DNA of 64,000 nucleotides from Vibrio artabrorum (GCF_024347295.1 NZ_AP025458.1:2170001-2234000); one strand, 5' to 3'; positions 19,887 to 30,722 are shown, numbered from the stretch's first letter. Notes: a model not told the origin generated them from the sequence alone. Translations and numbers: made by a program.

Positions 19887-20714
19887 GTGAACAAGTCGAT
19901 TCTTATCACCGGTTGCTCATCCGGTATTGGCTATACGTGTGCGCACGCACTTCAAAAGCGGGGATTCGATGTGATTGCATCTTGTCGCAACCCACAAGAT
20001 GTGAAACGCCTTCAAGCTGAAGGGCTCACTTGTATCCAGTTGGATCTTTCCAATCAGGAAAGTATCGAGCAGGGAGCTCAACTCGCGATAACGCTCTCCC
20101 CTAACGGATTGTATGGGCTTTTCAATAATGGGGCTTATGGCCAAGCTGGCGCACTTGAAGATTTACCAACCGACGGGCTCAGAGAACAGTTTGAAACCAA
20201 CTTTTTTGGCTGGCACCATCTCGTTTGCCAAATTCTTCCCCACATGCGCGAACGTGGTGAGGGGCGCATTGTACAAAACAGTTCCGTGTTGGGCTTTGCT
20301 GCAATGAAATATCGCGGGGCTTATAATGCGTCAAAGTTTGCACTTGAAGGCTGGACAGACACATTGCGCTTAGAGCTGTATGGCAGTGGGATACATATCT
20401 CGTTATTGCAACCCGGACCAATTGAAACCCAATTTAGAACCAATGCTCTTAAAGCTTTCAATAAATGGATCTCAATTTCCGGCAGTGCTCATCAAAACGC
20501 TTATCAACAACAAAAAGACCGGCTCGAAAAAGCGTCATCGAACAACGCGTTTGTTCTACCGCCAGAAAGTTGTATTGAGCCGGTATTCCATGCTCTCACC
20601 GCCGACAACCCCAAGCTAAGATACCGAGTTACGACCCCAACTAAAGTGTTCGCGGTATTGAAAAGGGTTCTGCCGAGTCGCTGGCTAGACCCTATTCTAA
20701 GAAAATCGGCATAA
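19887..20714 (+). CDS. ybbO: SDR-family oxidoreductase (YbbO-like)
   Basis: Short-chain dehydrogenase, 275 residues: cofactor motif TGCSSGIGYTCA, NNGAYGQAG, catalytic serine region VQNSSVLGF and YNASK (YRGAYNASKFALEGWTD), then LQPGPIETQF. It starts at a GTG seven bases after AAAGGA. E. coli YbbO is an NADP+-dependent aldehyde reductase. The adjacent cnoX, qmcA, nfeD and cueR reproduce the E. coli cluster and support the name. ybbL and ybbM, which sit in that cluster in E. coli, are absent here. Confidence 0.88.
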   Translation: MNKSILITGCSSGIGYTCAHALQKRGFDVIASCRNPQDVKRLQAEGLTCIQLDLSNQESIEQGAQLAITLSPNGLYGLFNNGAYGQAGALEDLPTDGLREQFETNFFGWHHLVCQILPHMRERGEGRIVQNSSVLGFAAMKYRGAYNASKFALEGWTDTLRLELYGSGIHISLLQPGPIETQFRTNALKAFNKWISISGSAHQNAYQQQKDRLEKASSNNAFVLPPESCIEPVFHALTADNPKLRYRVTTPTKVFAVLKRVLPSRWLDPILRKSA

Positions 20715-20843
20715 GCCCTTAACTTTGCATCCTTTGTCGCAAATTTTAATGTAACGATGTAATTTATTCGTCACAATAATGTGTCATGATTTGACCTATC
20801 TCATCAGTTATTCCCGATTGATGAATTGACTCTTGGATATTTC

Positions 20844-20909
20844 ATGACGTTAAACCGCCTTAATTGGGTCGGTGTGGGTCTGGCTATTACGTTGTTTATT
20901 CTATTTTGA
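20844..20909 (+). CDS. Possible 21-residue single-helix membrane peptide
   Basis: ATG to TGA encoding 21 residues: a polar start (MTLNRLNW) followed by a hydrophobic run VGVGLAITLFILF, which could span a membrane. It sits just before a terminator and after the stop of ybbO, as expected for a short gene or leader peptide. The ribosome site is weak (TTGGA 9 bases upstream). No match is recognised; conservation in other vibrios would decide. It may equally be chance or a leader ORF. Confidence 0.4.
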   Translation: MTLNRLNWVGVGLAITLFILF

Positions 20910-20946
20910 ATATCTCACGCAACGCCCCACTGACAACCTCGATAAG

Positions 20947-21006
20947 AACGCTACACCTTCTATGTTGAGCTAACATGGCTATCAACATTGAAGTGTGGCG
21001 TTTTTC
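20947..21006 (+). terminator. Long terminator hairpin upstream of cnoX
   Basis: About 21 bases starting AACGCTACACCTTC pair with ...GAAGTGTGGCGTT, with few mismatches or G-U pairs, around a ~13-base loop, followed by TTTTTCTATTTT. It is unusually long for an intrinsic terminator. It ends transcripts from ybbO or the 21-codon ORF, or attenuates read-through into cnoX. Confidence 0.85.
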
Positions 21007-21112
21007 TATTTTGGGCGTTTTTTATCTTAGATAACTGAGTTAGATCTTGAAGTTAGCGACTTATCCCCCCATATTTGCTACGTATCCACAAAACAAACCT
21101 CAAGGAACGTAA

Positions 21113-21967
21113 ATGCAATCTCCGCATATGGTTGAACTTAATGAACAGAACTTTCGTCAAGTATTAGAAGGTTCGATGCAGACCCCTGTACTCATCCATT
21201 TTTGGGCACCAATGAGCCAAGAGAGCGCCCAAATCATTCCTGAACTGCAAACATTAACTCAGCAATACAACGGCGCTTTCACTCTTGCCCTATTGAATTG
21301 CGAGCAAGAACAAGCCATTGCTAGCCAGTTTGGTGTTCAAGCACTGCCAACCATCGCTCTATTTGTTAACGGACAACCTGTCGATGGACTTGGTGGTCCT
21401 CAAAGCGTGGCAGCGATCGTAGACATGCTCGGTAAACACTTACCGAATCAAGATGAACTCGCTTTACGCCAAGCACTAGAACAAATGCAAACCGGTGATC
21501 ACGCACAAGCACTCGCGGCAATGCAACAACTGCCGGTCGAGCTAACAAACAAAGGCGAAGTAAAACTGGCGATCGCTGAGTGTCTGTTAGAAACACAACA
21601 ATTTGACCTTGCTGAAACTCAGCTAGCAACCATTCCTCTAGAGTACCAAGACAATTACTACAAAGGGTTAGTCGCTAAGCTTGAGCTTCATCAACAGGCC
21701 GCTGACAGCCCAGAAATCCAAGCATTAGAAGTCGCTTTACAGCAAAATCCAAACGACGCGAAGTCCGCTTCTGAACTTGCCTTGCAATACCACCAAGTGA
21801 ACCGTAGCGAAGAAGCCATGGCGTTACTGTGGAGCTTCCTGGCTAAAGATCTCAATACGCTTGACGGTGATATGAAAAAAGAGTTCATGGACATCTTGAG
21901 TGCACTAGGACAAGGAAATGCGGTGGCAAGTCGATACCGTCGCCATCTGTACTCGCTGCTCTACTAG
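21113..21967 (+). CDS. cnoX: Thioredoxin-fold co-chaperone CnoX (YbbN)
   Basis: Chaperedoxin: thioredoxin domain (~1-108, VLIHFWAPMSQESAQIIPEL, QALPTIALFVNGQPVDGLGG) followed by a TPR-like domain (~115-284, QALEQMQTGDHAQALAAMQQ). E. coli CnoX holds clients for GroEL and DnaK and shields their cysteines through Cys63 in LDCDAEQ; here Cys63 is kept (LNCEQEQ). The usual SxxC site reads SQES, with no cysteine. 284 residues match. AAGGA precedes the ATG. Five CAACAG repeats begin two bases after the stop. Confidence 0.93.
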   Translation: MQSPHMVELNEQNFRQVLEGSMQTPVLIHFWAPMSQESAQIIPELQTLTQQYNGAFTLALLNCEQEQAIASQFGVQALPTIALFVNGQPVDGLGGPQSVAAIVDMLGKHLPNQDELALRQALEQMQTGDHAQALAAMQQLPVELTNKGEVKLAIAECLLETQQFDLAETQLATIPLEYQDNYYKGLVAKLELHQQAADSPEIQALEVALQQNPNDAKSASELALQYHQVNRSEEAMALLWSFLAKDLNTLDGDMKKEFMDILSALGQGNAVASRYRRHLYSLLY

Positions 21968-21968
21968 T

Positions 21969-22001
<33 letters not shown>

Positions 22002-22066
22002 GGTGAATGATTTACCAGATATCGATAGATGACAAACAGGTAACATACGTCGTATAACATCAAGTT

Positions 22067-22106
22067 AAATGGGCCATAAAATCAATATTTTATGGCCCAT
22101 TTCTTA
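22067..22106 (+). terminator. Terminator after cnoX
   Basis: AAATGGGCCATAAAAT pairs with ATTTTATGGCCCATTT across a short loop, followed by TTCTT. Confidence 0.88.
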
Positions 22107-22187
22107 ATGAAAAATTTGCTCGTATTTTAAATATGCGCCAGTATGAGTAATGAAGGTTCAAAAACTTAAACTTACAAAGGATTTTGT

Positions 22188-23117
22188 ATGGCTATTGATA
22201 CATTAATTACCATCGGCGTCTTCACTATCGTCGTACTATTATTTATTTTCGCTGGCATAAAAGCCGTTCCTCAAGGGAATAATTGGACCGTTGAACGTTT
22301 TGGGCGGTACACGCAAACCCTTAAGCCGGGTCTTAACTTAATCATTCCCTTTATTGATAAAATCGGGCAACGAATTAGCATGATGGAGCGCGTACTCGAT
22401 ATCCCAGCTCAAGAAGTTATCTCCAAAGACAACGCAAACGTGGTGATTGATGCGGTCTGTTTTGTTCAAGTTATCGATGCCCCTAAAGCAGCTTATGAAG
22501 TCAATGACCTTCAGCATGCCATTCGCAACTTAACCCTCACCAATATCCGTACTGTACTTGGCTCGATGGAGCTCGATGAAATGCTCAGCCAGCGTGACAT
22601 GATCAATACCAAATTGCTGAATATCGTGGATGAGGCAACGAACCCTTGGGGTGTAAAGGTGACACGTATCGAAATTAAAGACGTGCAGCCACCTGCCGAC
22701 CTGACCGCAGCGATGAACGCTCAAATGAAAGCCGAACGTAACAAGCGTGCTGATATTTTGGAAGCAGAAGGCGTTAGGCAAGCTGAGATCTTAAAAGCCG
22801 AAGGTCATAAGCAGTCTGAAATATTAAAAGCGGAAGGCCAAAAGCAAGCCGCAATACTGCAAGCCGAAGCCCGAGAAAGAGCTGCGGAGGCTGAAGCTAA
22901 AGCGACAGAGATGGTATCAACGGCCATTGCCCAAGGTGATATGCAAGCAGTCAATTACTTTATTGCACAAGGTTACACCGACGCACTGAAATCAATTGGT
23001 CAAGCAGAAAACGGCAAGATCATTATGCTCCCACTGGAAGCGACTGGTCTCATGGGTTCTGTGGCAGGTATCGCAGAGATGTTTGCAAATAAGAATGATA
23101 AGAGTAGTAAGGACTAA
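22188..23117 (+). CDS. qmcA: SPFH/band-7 membrane protein QmcA
   Basis: Stomatin-like membrane scaffold. One N-terminal membrane helix (~5-25), the SPFH domain (~25-185: [58 protein letters not shown]) and a coiled coil (~195-250) built from about four AEG-rich repeats of the type ILKAEGxKQ. E. coli QmcA interacts with the FtsH-HflKC system. 309 residues, near the E. coli 305. nfeD follows by 3 bp, the standard SPFH/NfeD pair. Confidence 0.95.
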   Translation: MAIDTLITIGVFTIVVLLFIFAGIKAVPQGNNWTVERFGRYTQTLKPGLNLIIPFIDKIGQRISMMERVLDIPAQEVISKDNANVVIDAVCFVQVIDAPKAAYEVNDLQHAIRNLTLTNIRTVLGSMELDEMLSQRDMINTKLLNIVDEATNPWGVKVTRIEIKDVQPPADLTAAMNAQMKAERNKRADILEAEGVRQAEILKAEGHKQSEILKAEGQKQAAILQAEARERAAEAEAKATEMVSTAIAQGDMQAVNYFIAQGYTDALKSIGQAENGKIIMLPLEATGLMGSVAGIAEMFANKNDKSSKD

Positions 23118-23120
23118 CTT

Positions 23121-23576
23121 ATGGTCGAGTTACTAGAGCAAGTCAATCATTGGCATTGGTTAGCGTTTGGTCTGGTGTTGTTAGCTCTTGAGCTAGTCGG
23201 TACCGCTGGTTACTTTTTATGGATAGGTATATCAGCCATGCTGGTCGGTGCTCTATTAAGCGCGCTACCAATCGGTTGGCAGATGCAATGGCTGTCCTTC
23301 GCGGCCTTCTCGCTGCTCACTACCTGGTTATGGTGGAGAAGACAACTGTCTAATGATAAAAAATCGGACGCTGGTAGAGATCTAAATCAAAGAGAAAAAC
23401 AACTGATAGGTAAAACAACTCGAATCGATACCGACATTCAAAAAGGTAAATGTCGTATTCGCTTGGGTGATACAACATGGTCAGCTGTCAGTACTCACGA
23501 CTTAGCATCGGGAACAGAAGTTATCATCACAGCTGTCGATGGCATTGTATTAACGATTACTCCAACTAAAGAGTAA
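23121..23576 (+). CDS. ybbJ: NfeD-family membrane protein (YbbJ-like)
   Basis: 151 residues. Hydrophobic segments at ~13-75 (WHWLAFGLVLLALELVGTAG, FLWIGISAMLVGALL) and a C-terminal OB-fold (~90-150: LIGKTTRIDTDIQKGKCRI, GTEVIITAVDGIVLTITP). NfeD proteins pair with SPFH partners, here QmcA 3 bp upstream, and probably help assemble its membrane ring. A convergent terminator separates it from cueR. Confidence 0.9.
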   Translation: MVELLEQVNHWHWLAFGLVLLALELVGTAGYFLWIGISAMLVGALLSALPIGWQMQWLSFAAFSLLTTWLWWRRQLSNDKKSDAGRDLNQREKQLIGKTTRIDTDIQKGKCRIRLGDTTWSAVSTHDLASGTEVIITAVDGIVLTITPTKE

Positions 23577-23594
23577 TTCAACCAATTCTTATTC

Positions 23595-23625
23595 AAGCCA
23601 TAAACCTCCGTTTATGGCTTTTTAT
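23595..23625. terminator. Bidirectional terminator between nfeD and cueR
   Basis: AAGCCATAAAC-CTCC-GTTTATGGCTT, then TTTT on the plus strand. The right arm lies inside the last codons of cueR. Confidence 0.85.
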
Positions 23626-24007
23626 CAACAAGTGAATCAATGATCGGACATTGACTATTTGAGTCACCCGGGCATTGTTCAATCCACTCTGTCAATGTCT
23701 TCTGAATTGCCAATAAATCTTCAATTTTTTTGTTTACTTCTTCCAATTTACTCAGTGCTTTTGCTTTAACATCGGCACTTTCACGCCACGGATTATCCGC
23801 TAATTCAACAAGAGCACGGCACTCATCGAGCGAAAAACCCGCACTTCTTGCTTTCGCAACGATCCCAAGCTCTTTAATCTGCTTCTTATCATAACTTCTA
23901 TAACCATTTTCCGAGCGCAACGGCGCAGTGATAACCCCTTTGTCTTCGTAAAGACGAATAGATTTCGTTGATAAGTTAGTAAGTTTAGCCGCTTCACTTA
24001 TGTTCAT
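23612..24007 (-). CDS. cueR: MerR-family copper-responsive activator CueR
   Basis: Cu(I)/Ag(I) sensor that activates promoters with a 19-bp spacer. MerR winged helix (MNISEAAKLTNLSTKSIRLYE, NGYRSYDKKQIKELGIV), dimerisation helix and the metal loop CPGDSNSQC with Cys112 and Cys120, spaced as in E. coli. Ser77, which marks +1-metal selectivity, is also present. 131 residues; the E. coli C-terminal Cys/His tail is absent. No copA or cueO gene is in the window, so its targets lie elsewhere. Confidence 0.92.
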   Translation of the reverse strand: MNISEAAKLTNLSTKSIRLYEDKGVITAPLRSENGYRSYDKKQIKELGIVAKARSAGFSLDECRALVELADNPWRESADVKAKALSKLEEVNKKIEDLLAIQKTLTEWIEQCPGDSNSQCPIIDSLVDKKP

Positions 24008-24659
24008 AATATTGCCCTGCTAGCAGAAAGTAATGATGGTTCAAGAGTCATAGTCAACACTCAGAGACAGTATCTGAATAACTTCATGTTGAGAAGACTC
24101 TTATGATTATATATTTATAACATCGAAGACCATTATCCCCTCAATATACCATTCTTTAGGGCAGATTCCCTTCCAAAAAGTACCAACACGAGACGAAGCC
24201 CAAACGAACATAACTCAACCTCCTAAGATCACTAGGTTTCATATTGATCGAATGAATCTCTCCCTTAATCTATAGAATCCAATGAAAATTAAATTTAAAT
24301 AAATTAGGCGATATAGGGTGATTTTAATGGTATCCAATCAACATTCACTCCCCAATATAGTTAATTAGGACAAATATCACTGATACAGTTTATATATAAC
24401 CCTCCAAATCAAAGAGCTACGGTGTATATTTATATTTTTGTTAAAAAAATAAGGCCACATGTAAGTTATATATTCACTCGAACATCAAACCTAAGATCAG
24501 TGAGTTGCACTCATTTTATTTAAAAATAACAGGTGCTTTTTTATTTGTAGAAATAATTCATTTGCTGGGGATTTATTGAAATTTTATTGACCATAGTTAA
24601 AAGTAAACCATAATCAATATGCGCCTTATTTGAATTTAATAATATTTAGTGAGGATAAT
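24008..24659. other. Very AT-rich spacer upstream of the small exported peptide
   Basis: About 650 bp of unusually AT-rich sequence with no convincing ORF. It includes the cueR promoter region and an imperfect palindrome TGAGTTGCACTCA (24501-24513) followed by TTTTATTT. AT content differs visibly from the flanking core genes. Confidence 0.5.
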
Positions 24660-24830
24660 ATGAAAGTTATTTTAGTTTTTGTTATAAGCTGTTTTATCGC
24701 TTTGCCGAGTTACGCGACAGCTAAAAGTGGTTCTGAGTCAGGCCCCCTTGTTGATTGTAAACTTCCATCAGGAGAGACTGACTATATACCCAGCATGGTA
24801 TGTCGCTTAAATGGTGGGGAAAAAATATGA
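24660..24830 (+). CDS. Small exported peptide, unknown function
   Basis: 56 residues starting at ATG 24660 with GAGGAT six bases upstream. A signal peptide is evident: MK, hydrophobic VILVFVISCFIALP, then SYA as a signal peptidase I site. The mature part (~36 aa) has two cysteines, in LVDCKLPSGETDY and SMVCRLNGG, which could form a disulfide. It stands alone in an AT-rich gap, with an inverted repeat shortly after the stop. No family recognised. Confidence 0.7.
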   Translation: MKVILVFVISCFIALPSYATAKSGSESGPLVDCKLPSGETDYIPSMVCRLNGGEKI

Positions 24831-25154
24831 AGAATCTTAAGCGGTCGACCCTTAGTGTTTACCGCTTAATGATTGATTAGATAAACATTAGAAAACACTT
24901 GATCAATTACCACACATTCGAGCAATATCATGGATAATTCAAATCAAAACAAGTTGTGCTCAAATAAAAATCCTCGATGGCGGTTTTCACCCCTAATGTC
25001 ATAGCGATACCATAGATACCGCACTCGAGTCTCCAACCAATATAAGATGGAAGGTAAAGAAGAAAGAGCAACAAACATGATGTCCGAAATCAATGATGAA
25101 AAAACATTAAAAGTCAGACAAGCAACGCAACACGTTTAACCTACCGTGGTTTAA
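24831..25154. other. Spacer between the small exported peptide gene and the DUF2057 gene
   Basis: AT-rich, about 320 bp. Starts with a hairpin (24837-24869, listed separately). Nothing else recognised. Confidence 0.5.
24837..24869. repeat. Inverted repeat downstream of the small exported peptide gene
   Basis: TTAAGCGGT (24837-24845) and ACCGCTTAA (24861-24869), a perfect 9 bp stem with a 15-base loop. No T-run follows, so it may be a weak terminator or RNA-stability element. Confidence 0.6.
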
Positions 25155-25898
25155 TTATTGTTCGAGTAGCCAAGACAAAATCTTTTTACGTTCCTCTACG
25201 GATCCTTGTGCAAACCAATAGCTTGCCATTTCGACCGGTTTGCTGCCTTCTATTGATATTAAGTCTTGCTCATTGCGATTATCAAACGCCCAATCACTGA
25301 ACTGTGACTTATCATTAGCCGATGCTTTACTGTACCAGTATTCAACCATTTTCAGCGACTGATTTGCTTCACTTGAACGCTTAGATTCAGTTTTCGTTTT
25401 TTCAGAACCGGTGGTGACCGTAGCCAGATTAATCGAATTCATAGAATTATATCGATTGAGTTCTTTTACGTAATCGCGTGAAATACCACTCAATACGGGC
25501 AATACATCCTGTTTCACTTGAACTTCTTTTCCCGTTTCATCGGTAATCACAAATTGAGGATTCTTTTGGAATGCATTGGCATGCTCTTTACGACTAATTG
25601 GCGATTTCGTCGCAACATTTAAAGATACGTCTTCGGCATCAAATGTAATAACAATAGGGTAGGAATTAAATTTCTCTTTCTCGCCTAGGTTGGATACCAG
25701 TTGCTCAACCCGTAAAACGATTTGATTTCGACCATTTTCAAAATCAAACTTATCAGCTTTTGAAATGGAAAAGCCAACTTCTTCACCATGTACTACCAAT
25801 GCTGCGATATTTCTATCTAACGTTAAATCGACAGCCGCCATCGGAGCGAATGAAGTAAGCATAGTACCAATAACGAACATTTTATTTATTACTTTCAT
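25155..25898 (-). CDS. DUF2057 (YccT-like) exported protein
   Basis: 247 residues. Signal peptide MKVINKMFVIGTMLTSFAPMAA with probable cleavage before VDLTL. The N-terminal half has the DUF2057 pattern (NIAALVVHGEEVGF, GRNQIVLRVEQLV, YPIVITFDAEDV). The C-terminal half carries two similar segments, SLKMVEYWYSKASANDKSQF and PVEMASYWFAQGSVEERKKI, which look like an internal duplication. E. coli YccT/CsgI limits curli formation; function here is unknown. AGGAG precedes the ATG. A terminator separates it from the upstream porin gene. Confidence 0.85.
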   Translation of the reverse strand: MKVINKMFVIGTMLTSFAPMAAVDLTLDRNIAALVVHGEEVGFSISKADKFDFENGRNQIVLRVEQLVSNLGEKEKFNSYPIVITFDAEDVSLNVATKSPISRKEHANAFQKNPQFVITDETGKEVQVKQDVLPVLSGISRDYVKELNRYNSMNSINLATVTTGSEKTKTESKRSSEANQSLKMVEYWYSKASANDKSQFSDWAFDNRNEQDLISIEGSKPVEMASYWFAQGSVEERKKILSWLLEQ

Positions 25899-25919
25899 TT
25901 ATTTAACTCCTGGAGTGAA

Positions 25920-25948
25920 AAGAGCATTCTTATAAAAAGAATGCTCTT
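25920..25948 (-). terminator. Terminator after the porin gene
   Basis: AAGAGCATTCTT / AAGAATGCTCTT with a 5-base loop; on the minus strand it is followed by TTTC. Confidence 0.78.
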
Positions 25949-25976
25949 GAGTTTAAGTATGGTTCAGACAACTAAA

Positions 25977-27065
25977 TTAGAAGTAGTATTCCATACCAGC
26001 TAGGATACGGTGACCCCATTCGCCATCATACTTGTTGTCTGAAGTATTGATCTTGTAGTTACGAGAATCAATGTACCAGTAAGAGCTTGGTAACAGGTAA
26101 CCAAATCGAGCAGTAATCGCTTGGTCGCCACTGTCTGCGATACCATCAGCATCATCAGTCGCTGCGTAACCTGCTTTTAGAACGTACTTACTGTCAATCA
26201 CGTATTGAGCAGTCGCAGAGTAAGCGTTTTGGCCAACATTGCCCACTTCCATTGCTTTGTATGCTGCAGTAAGAGTTAGGTCGCCAAGGAATACCGAACC
26301 ACCAACGATTGCATAATTACGGCTTTCAACAGTTTCTGTCGTATTTGAGCCTGCTGCATTCCATTTAACCCACGCGTCACTAATTACAACGTTACCGTTT
26401 TTATCAATCTCATACTTCTCCGGCTCATTTACACCTTGAGTGTACGAACCTTGATAATAGTAACCAGCGTGTACGCTGAACATACCTTTAGTGAAAGAGG
26501 TACCAATGCTTGAAACCATTTGGTCGGTATCTTTCGTCATGCCACTCAATGTCGCTTGAACATTGAAACCACCGAAGTTAGCAGAGTCGAAACGTAGAAC
26601 ACTGTCTGCACGGTCTTGGTAACCGCCATCGATGTCATTGTTCCAGTCAAATACGTTACCTAGACCAGGGTTTGAGTGTGGCCAGTCAACGTAGTTATAG
26701 GCAGCGACTAGCTGACGACCATATTTGAATTGACCTACGCCTTCAAAATCAAGACCAAGATAAGTATCACGCGCACCTAAACCACCGGTATTATCGCCAT
26801 TGTTCGCGTTTCCACCTTCGATCTGCCAGATGAAGTTTGGAGAAATATCGTCAAACTCTACGACACCACGGAAACCAACACGTGATTCAATTTCAGTGCC
26901 AACACTTTGAGTGTCGTTTGCGTCGATAAGAGTGATGTTACCCGCTGCTTGGCCGTAGAACTGAACGGCATCGCCCGCAAGTTGAATCGCTGCGTTAGCT
27001 GAACCAGATACAGCAGCAAAAGAAACTGCTGCGCCTAAAAGTGTACGTTTAAACATTTTGTCCAT
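25977..27065 (-). CDS. Gram-negative outer-membrane porin
   Basis: 362 residues. Signal peptide with cleavage after SANA (before AIQLAG), about 16 amphipathic strands and a terminal EYYF, the C-terminal aromatic needed for BAM insertion. Motifs typical of Vibrio porins: GFRGVVEF, LGARDTYLGLDFEG, FKYGRQLVAAYNYVDWPH. It is not OmpU, whose start differs. A sugar-selective (for example chitoporin-type) role cannot be excluded. AGGAG lies 9 bases before the ATG. ToxR, encoded 12 kb away, controls porins in vibrios, but no ToxR site was proved here. Confidence 0.9.
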   Translation of the reverse strand: MDKMFKRTLLGAAVSFAAVSGSANAAIQLAGDAVQFYGQAAGNITLIDANDTQSVGTEIESRVGFRGVVEFDDISPNFIWQIEGGNANNGDNTGGLGARDTYLGLDFEGVGQFKYGRQLVAAYNYVDWPHSNPGLGNVFDWNNDIDGGYQDRADSVLRFDSANFGGFNVQATLSGMTKDTDQMVSSIGTSFTKGMFSVHAGYYYQGSYTQGVNEPEKYEIDKNGNVVISDAWVKWNAAGSNTTETVESRNYAIVGGSVFLGDLTLTAAYKAMEVGNVGQNAYSATAQYVIDSKYVLKAGYAATDDADGIADSGDQAITARFGYLLPSSYWYIDSRNYKINTSDNKYDGEWGHRILAGMEYYF

Positions 27066-27588
27066 GGAATAAAACTCCTAAAAATGGATATAGCTGTTTG
27101 AATATTTCCCGCCTAAAGTTGGCCGCCGTAGAGAGAAATACCTTTTTTTGTTAGAGAATACTTATAACCGTGATTTCTCTATTTCGTTTCTGGTTATACA
27201 CATCGTGCATCCATGGCAATAAGACTAACTTTACCCTCAGAAAGATCAATCAGAACTTAATTTCTATCTAAAAAAATATGAGTTGGTGCAAATTTACCGC
27301 CCACTTAGTGAACCTGATCGATAAATTGACAATCACCTATACCAAAAAGAATAAACCGCATAAAAACAACAACTTATAACACAACCAATTGGCATTAATT
27401 AGATATCACTCGCAATTTTATCACGCTAGTAAAGGCAATTCGTTAATATTGAACGTCATCACTGTCCTTATTCGACACTTCGTATAGACACGTAATTCTC
27501 AACAAGTAAAAAATCGCAAATCTATAAATAATATAAAAAAGGCACTTCTATAAAGAAGTGCCTTTGATATTTTTTTACCTAAATTCAA
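27066..27588. other. Porin leader region and ligA 3' spacer
   Basis: About 520 bp. Contains the ligA terminator (27538-27565), an inverted repeat AGAGAAAT (27132-27139) / ATTTCTCT (27173-27180) in the expected porin leader, and otherwise AT-rich sequence likely to hold the porin promoter and its control sites. No ORF. Confidence 0.5.
27538..27565 (-). terminator. Terminator after ligA
   Basis: AAAGGCACTTCT-ATAA-AGAAGTGCCTTT; followed on the minus strand by TTTATA. Confidence 0.9.
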
Positions 27589-29656
<2,068 letters not shown>

Positions 29657-29693
29657 TATAAATATAGATTATTGACCAGGCTAAACAATACGG

Positions 29694-30722
29694 CTAAGCA
29701 TTCGTCGCCATAAAGTCTCTGATTTGCTTACGGTAGTCAGCCAAACGGTTTGGGGTCATTAAGTTTCGAGCATCATCCAGAACATTGCCCCCCATATCAT
29801 CGGCAATTTTCTGTGCGGCACTCAGCATAATATTGAAATTTTGATCCGCTTGCCCATAACAAGGTAACGTCATAAAGAATGAAATACCTTTCGTTGTAAA
29901 GTCCGCAGGGTCAGTATGCTCTAAAGTACCTGGCTGCATCATGTTTGCGACACTGAAAATAACTTTCGGCTCGTCAATAGACTGTACAAAACAGTGATAG
30001 ATAGACATCTCACCATAAGTTAAACCGTTGTTTTCCATACTCTGAAAAAGTTCAGTCCCCACAAATGGGATCTCGCCGGCACAATGCACATTAAGAACAA
30101 TCACCTCTAGGTCAAGTTGCTCATCTTGCTTGATTTCTTCAGTCGTTACCGTGCTTTGCTGAGAAGCGGTACCCTTCGCAATCGACGACTCTTGTGAAGT
30201 TAAGCGTTCGCTTGGCGCTGGTTGCACATCGACCGTTTCATCGACGTTGTTATCAAACGAACCGTATTGCTCTTGAAAACCTGCGTGATTTTCTTTTTGT
30301 TCGTCAGTTAACTCAAAGCTAGGTACTTCTGGCTCAGTCGGCTCTTCTGGCTCTTTCGCCTGAATCGGCTCTTCAACACTAAAAGAAGGAAGATCATTCA
30401 ACACGACGTCCTCTTCGTGAATGTCTTTCGTTGGTGATACCGTGAGCGGATCTGAGTCTATCAGCGGGTCGGTTGCTGATGTTGAAAAAGCAAAATCAGG
30501 CTCTTTACGCTCTTTTTTGATTATCTCAAAATCATCTTCAGGCGCGAATGAACGGTTAGGAACCGTTTTAGCTTCGTCTAAACGGTCGTTGTCGAGCTTG
30601 CCAAGCGGCTTATCTCCAAACTTCGCTTTCCCTTCTTTTTTACTCGTCCAAAGACCATGGAACAATAATGCGGCGATAGCTAATGCGCCAACAATAATGA
30701 GTACAAATCGCAATTCCTGCAT
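29694..30722 (-). CDS. zipA: Cell division protein ZipA
   Basis: Inner-membrane anchor for the FtsZ ring. N-terminal membrane helix (~4-25, [20 protein letters not shown]), basic stretch, a long linker rich in acidic residues, proline and serine (~50-195), and the FtsZ-binding domain (~200-340: [55 protein letters not shown]). 342 residues, slightly above E. coli (328). Divergent from cysZ, as in E. coli. Confidence 0.95.
   Translation of the reverse strand: MQELRFVLIIVGALAIAALLFHGLWTSKKEGKAKFGDKPLGKLDNDRLDEAKTVPNRSFAPEDDFEIIKKERKEPDFAFSTSATDPLIDSDPLTVSPTKDIHEEDVVLNDLPSFSVEEPIQAKEPEEPTEPEVPSFELTDEQKENHAGFQEQYGSFDNNVDETVDVQPAPSERLTSQESSIAKGTASQQSTVTTEEIKQDEQLDLEVIVLNVHCAGEIPFVGTELFQSMENNGLTYGEMSIYHCFVQSIDEPKVIFSVANMMQPGTLEHTDPADFTTKGISFFMTLPCYGQADQNFNIMLSAAQKIADDMGGNVLDDARNLMTPNRLADYRKQIRDFMATNA

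Larger units (their letters stand above)
20715..21112. other. Spacer between ybbO and cnoX holding a short ORF and a strong hairpin
   Basis: About 400 bp. It contains a possible 21-codon membrane peptide ORF (20844-20909) and a long terminator (20947-21006), both listed separately. The remaining ~100 bp before cnoX should hold its promoter. Confidence 0.6.

Noticed and set aside
24008..24060. TTGACT-N19-TACTTT on the minus strand upstream of cueR, a MerR-type long spacer
   Set aside because: The spacer lacks a convincing CueR dyad (CCTTCC...GGAAGG type), so autoregulation cannot be supported.
24501..24513. TGAGTTGCACTCA near-palindrome in the AT-rich spacer, considered as a small RNA terminator
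   Set aside because: The stem is only about five pairs and the following T-run is broken; too weak to call.
27132..27180. 8 bp inverted repeat in the porin leader as a ToxR or riboregulator site
   Set aside because: The 33-base loop and short arms are within chance for AT-rich DNA; no ToxR-box pattern was recognised with confidence.
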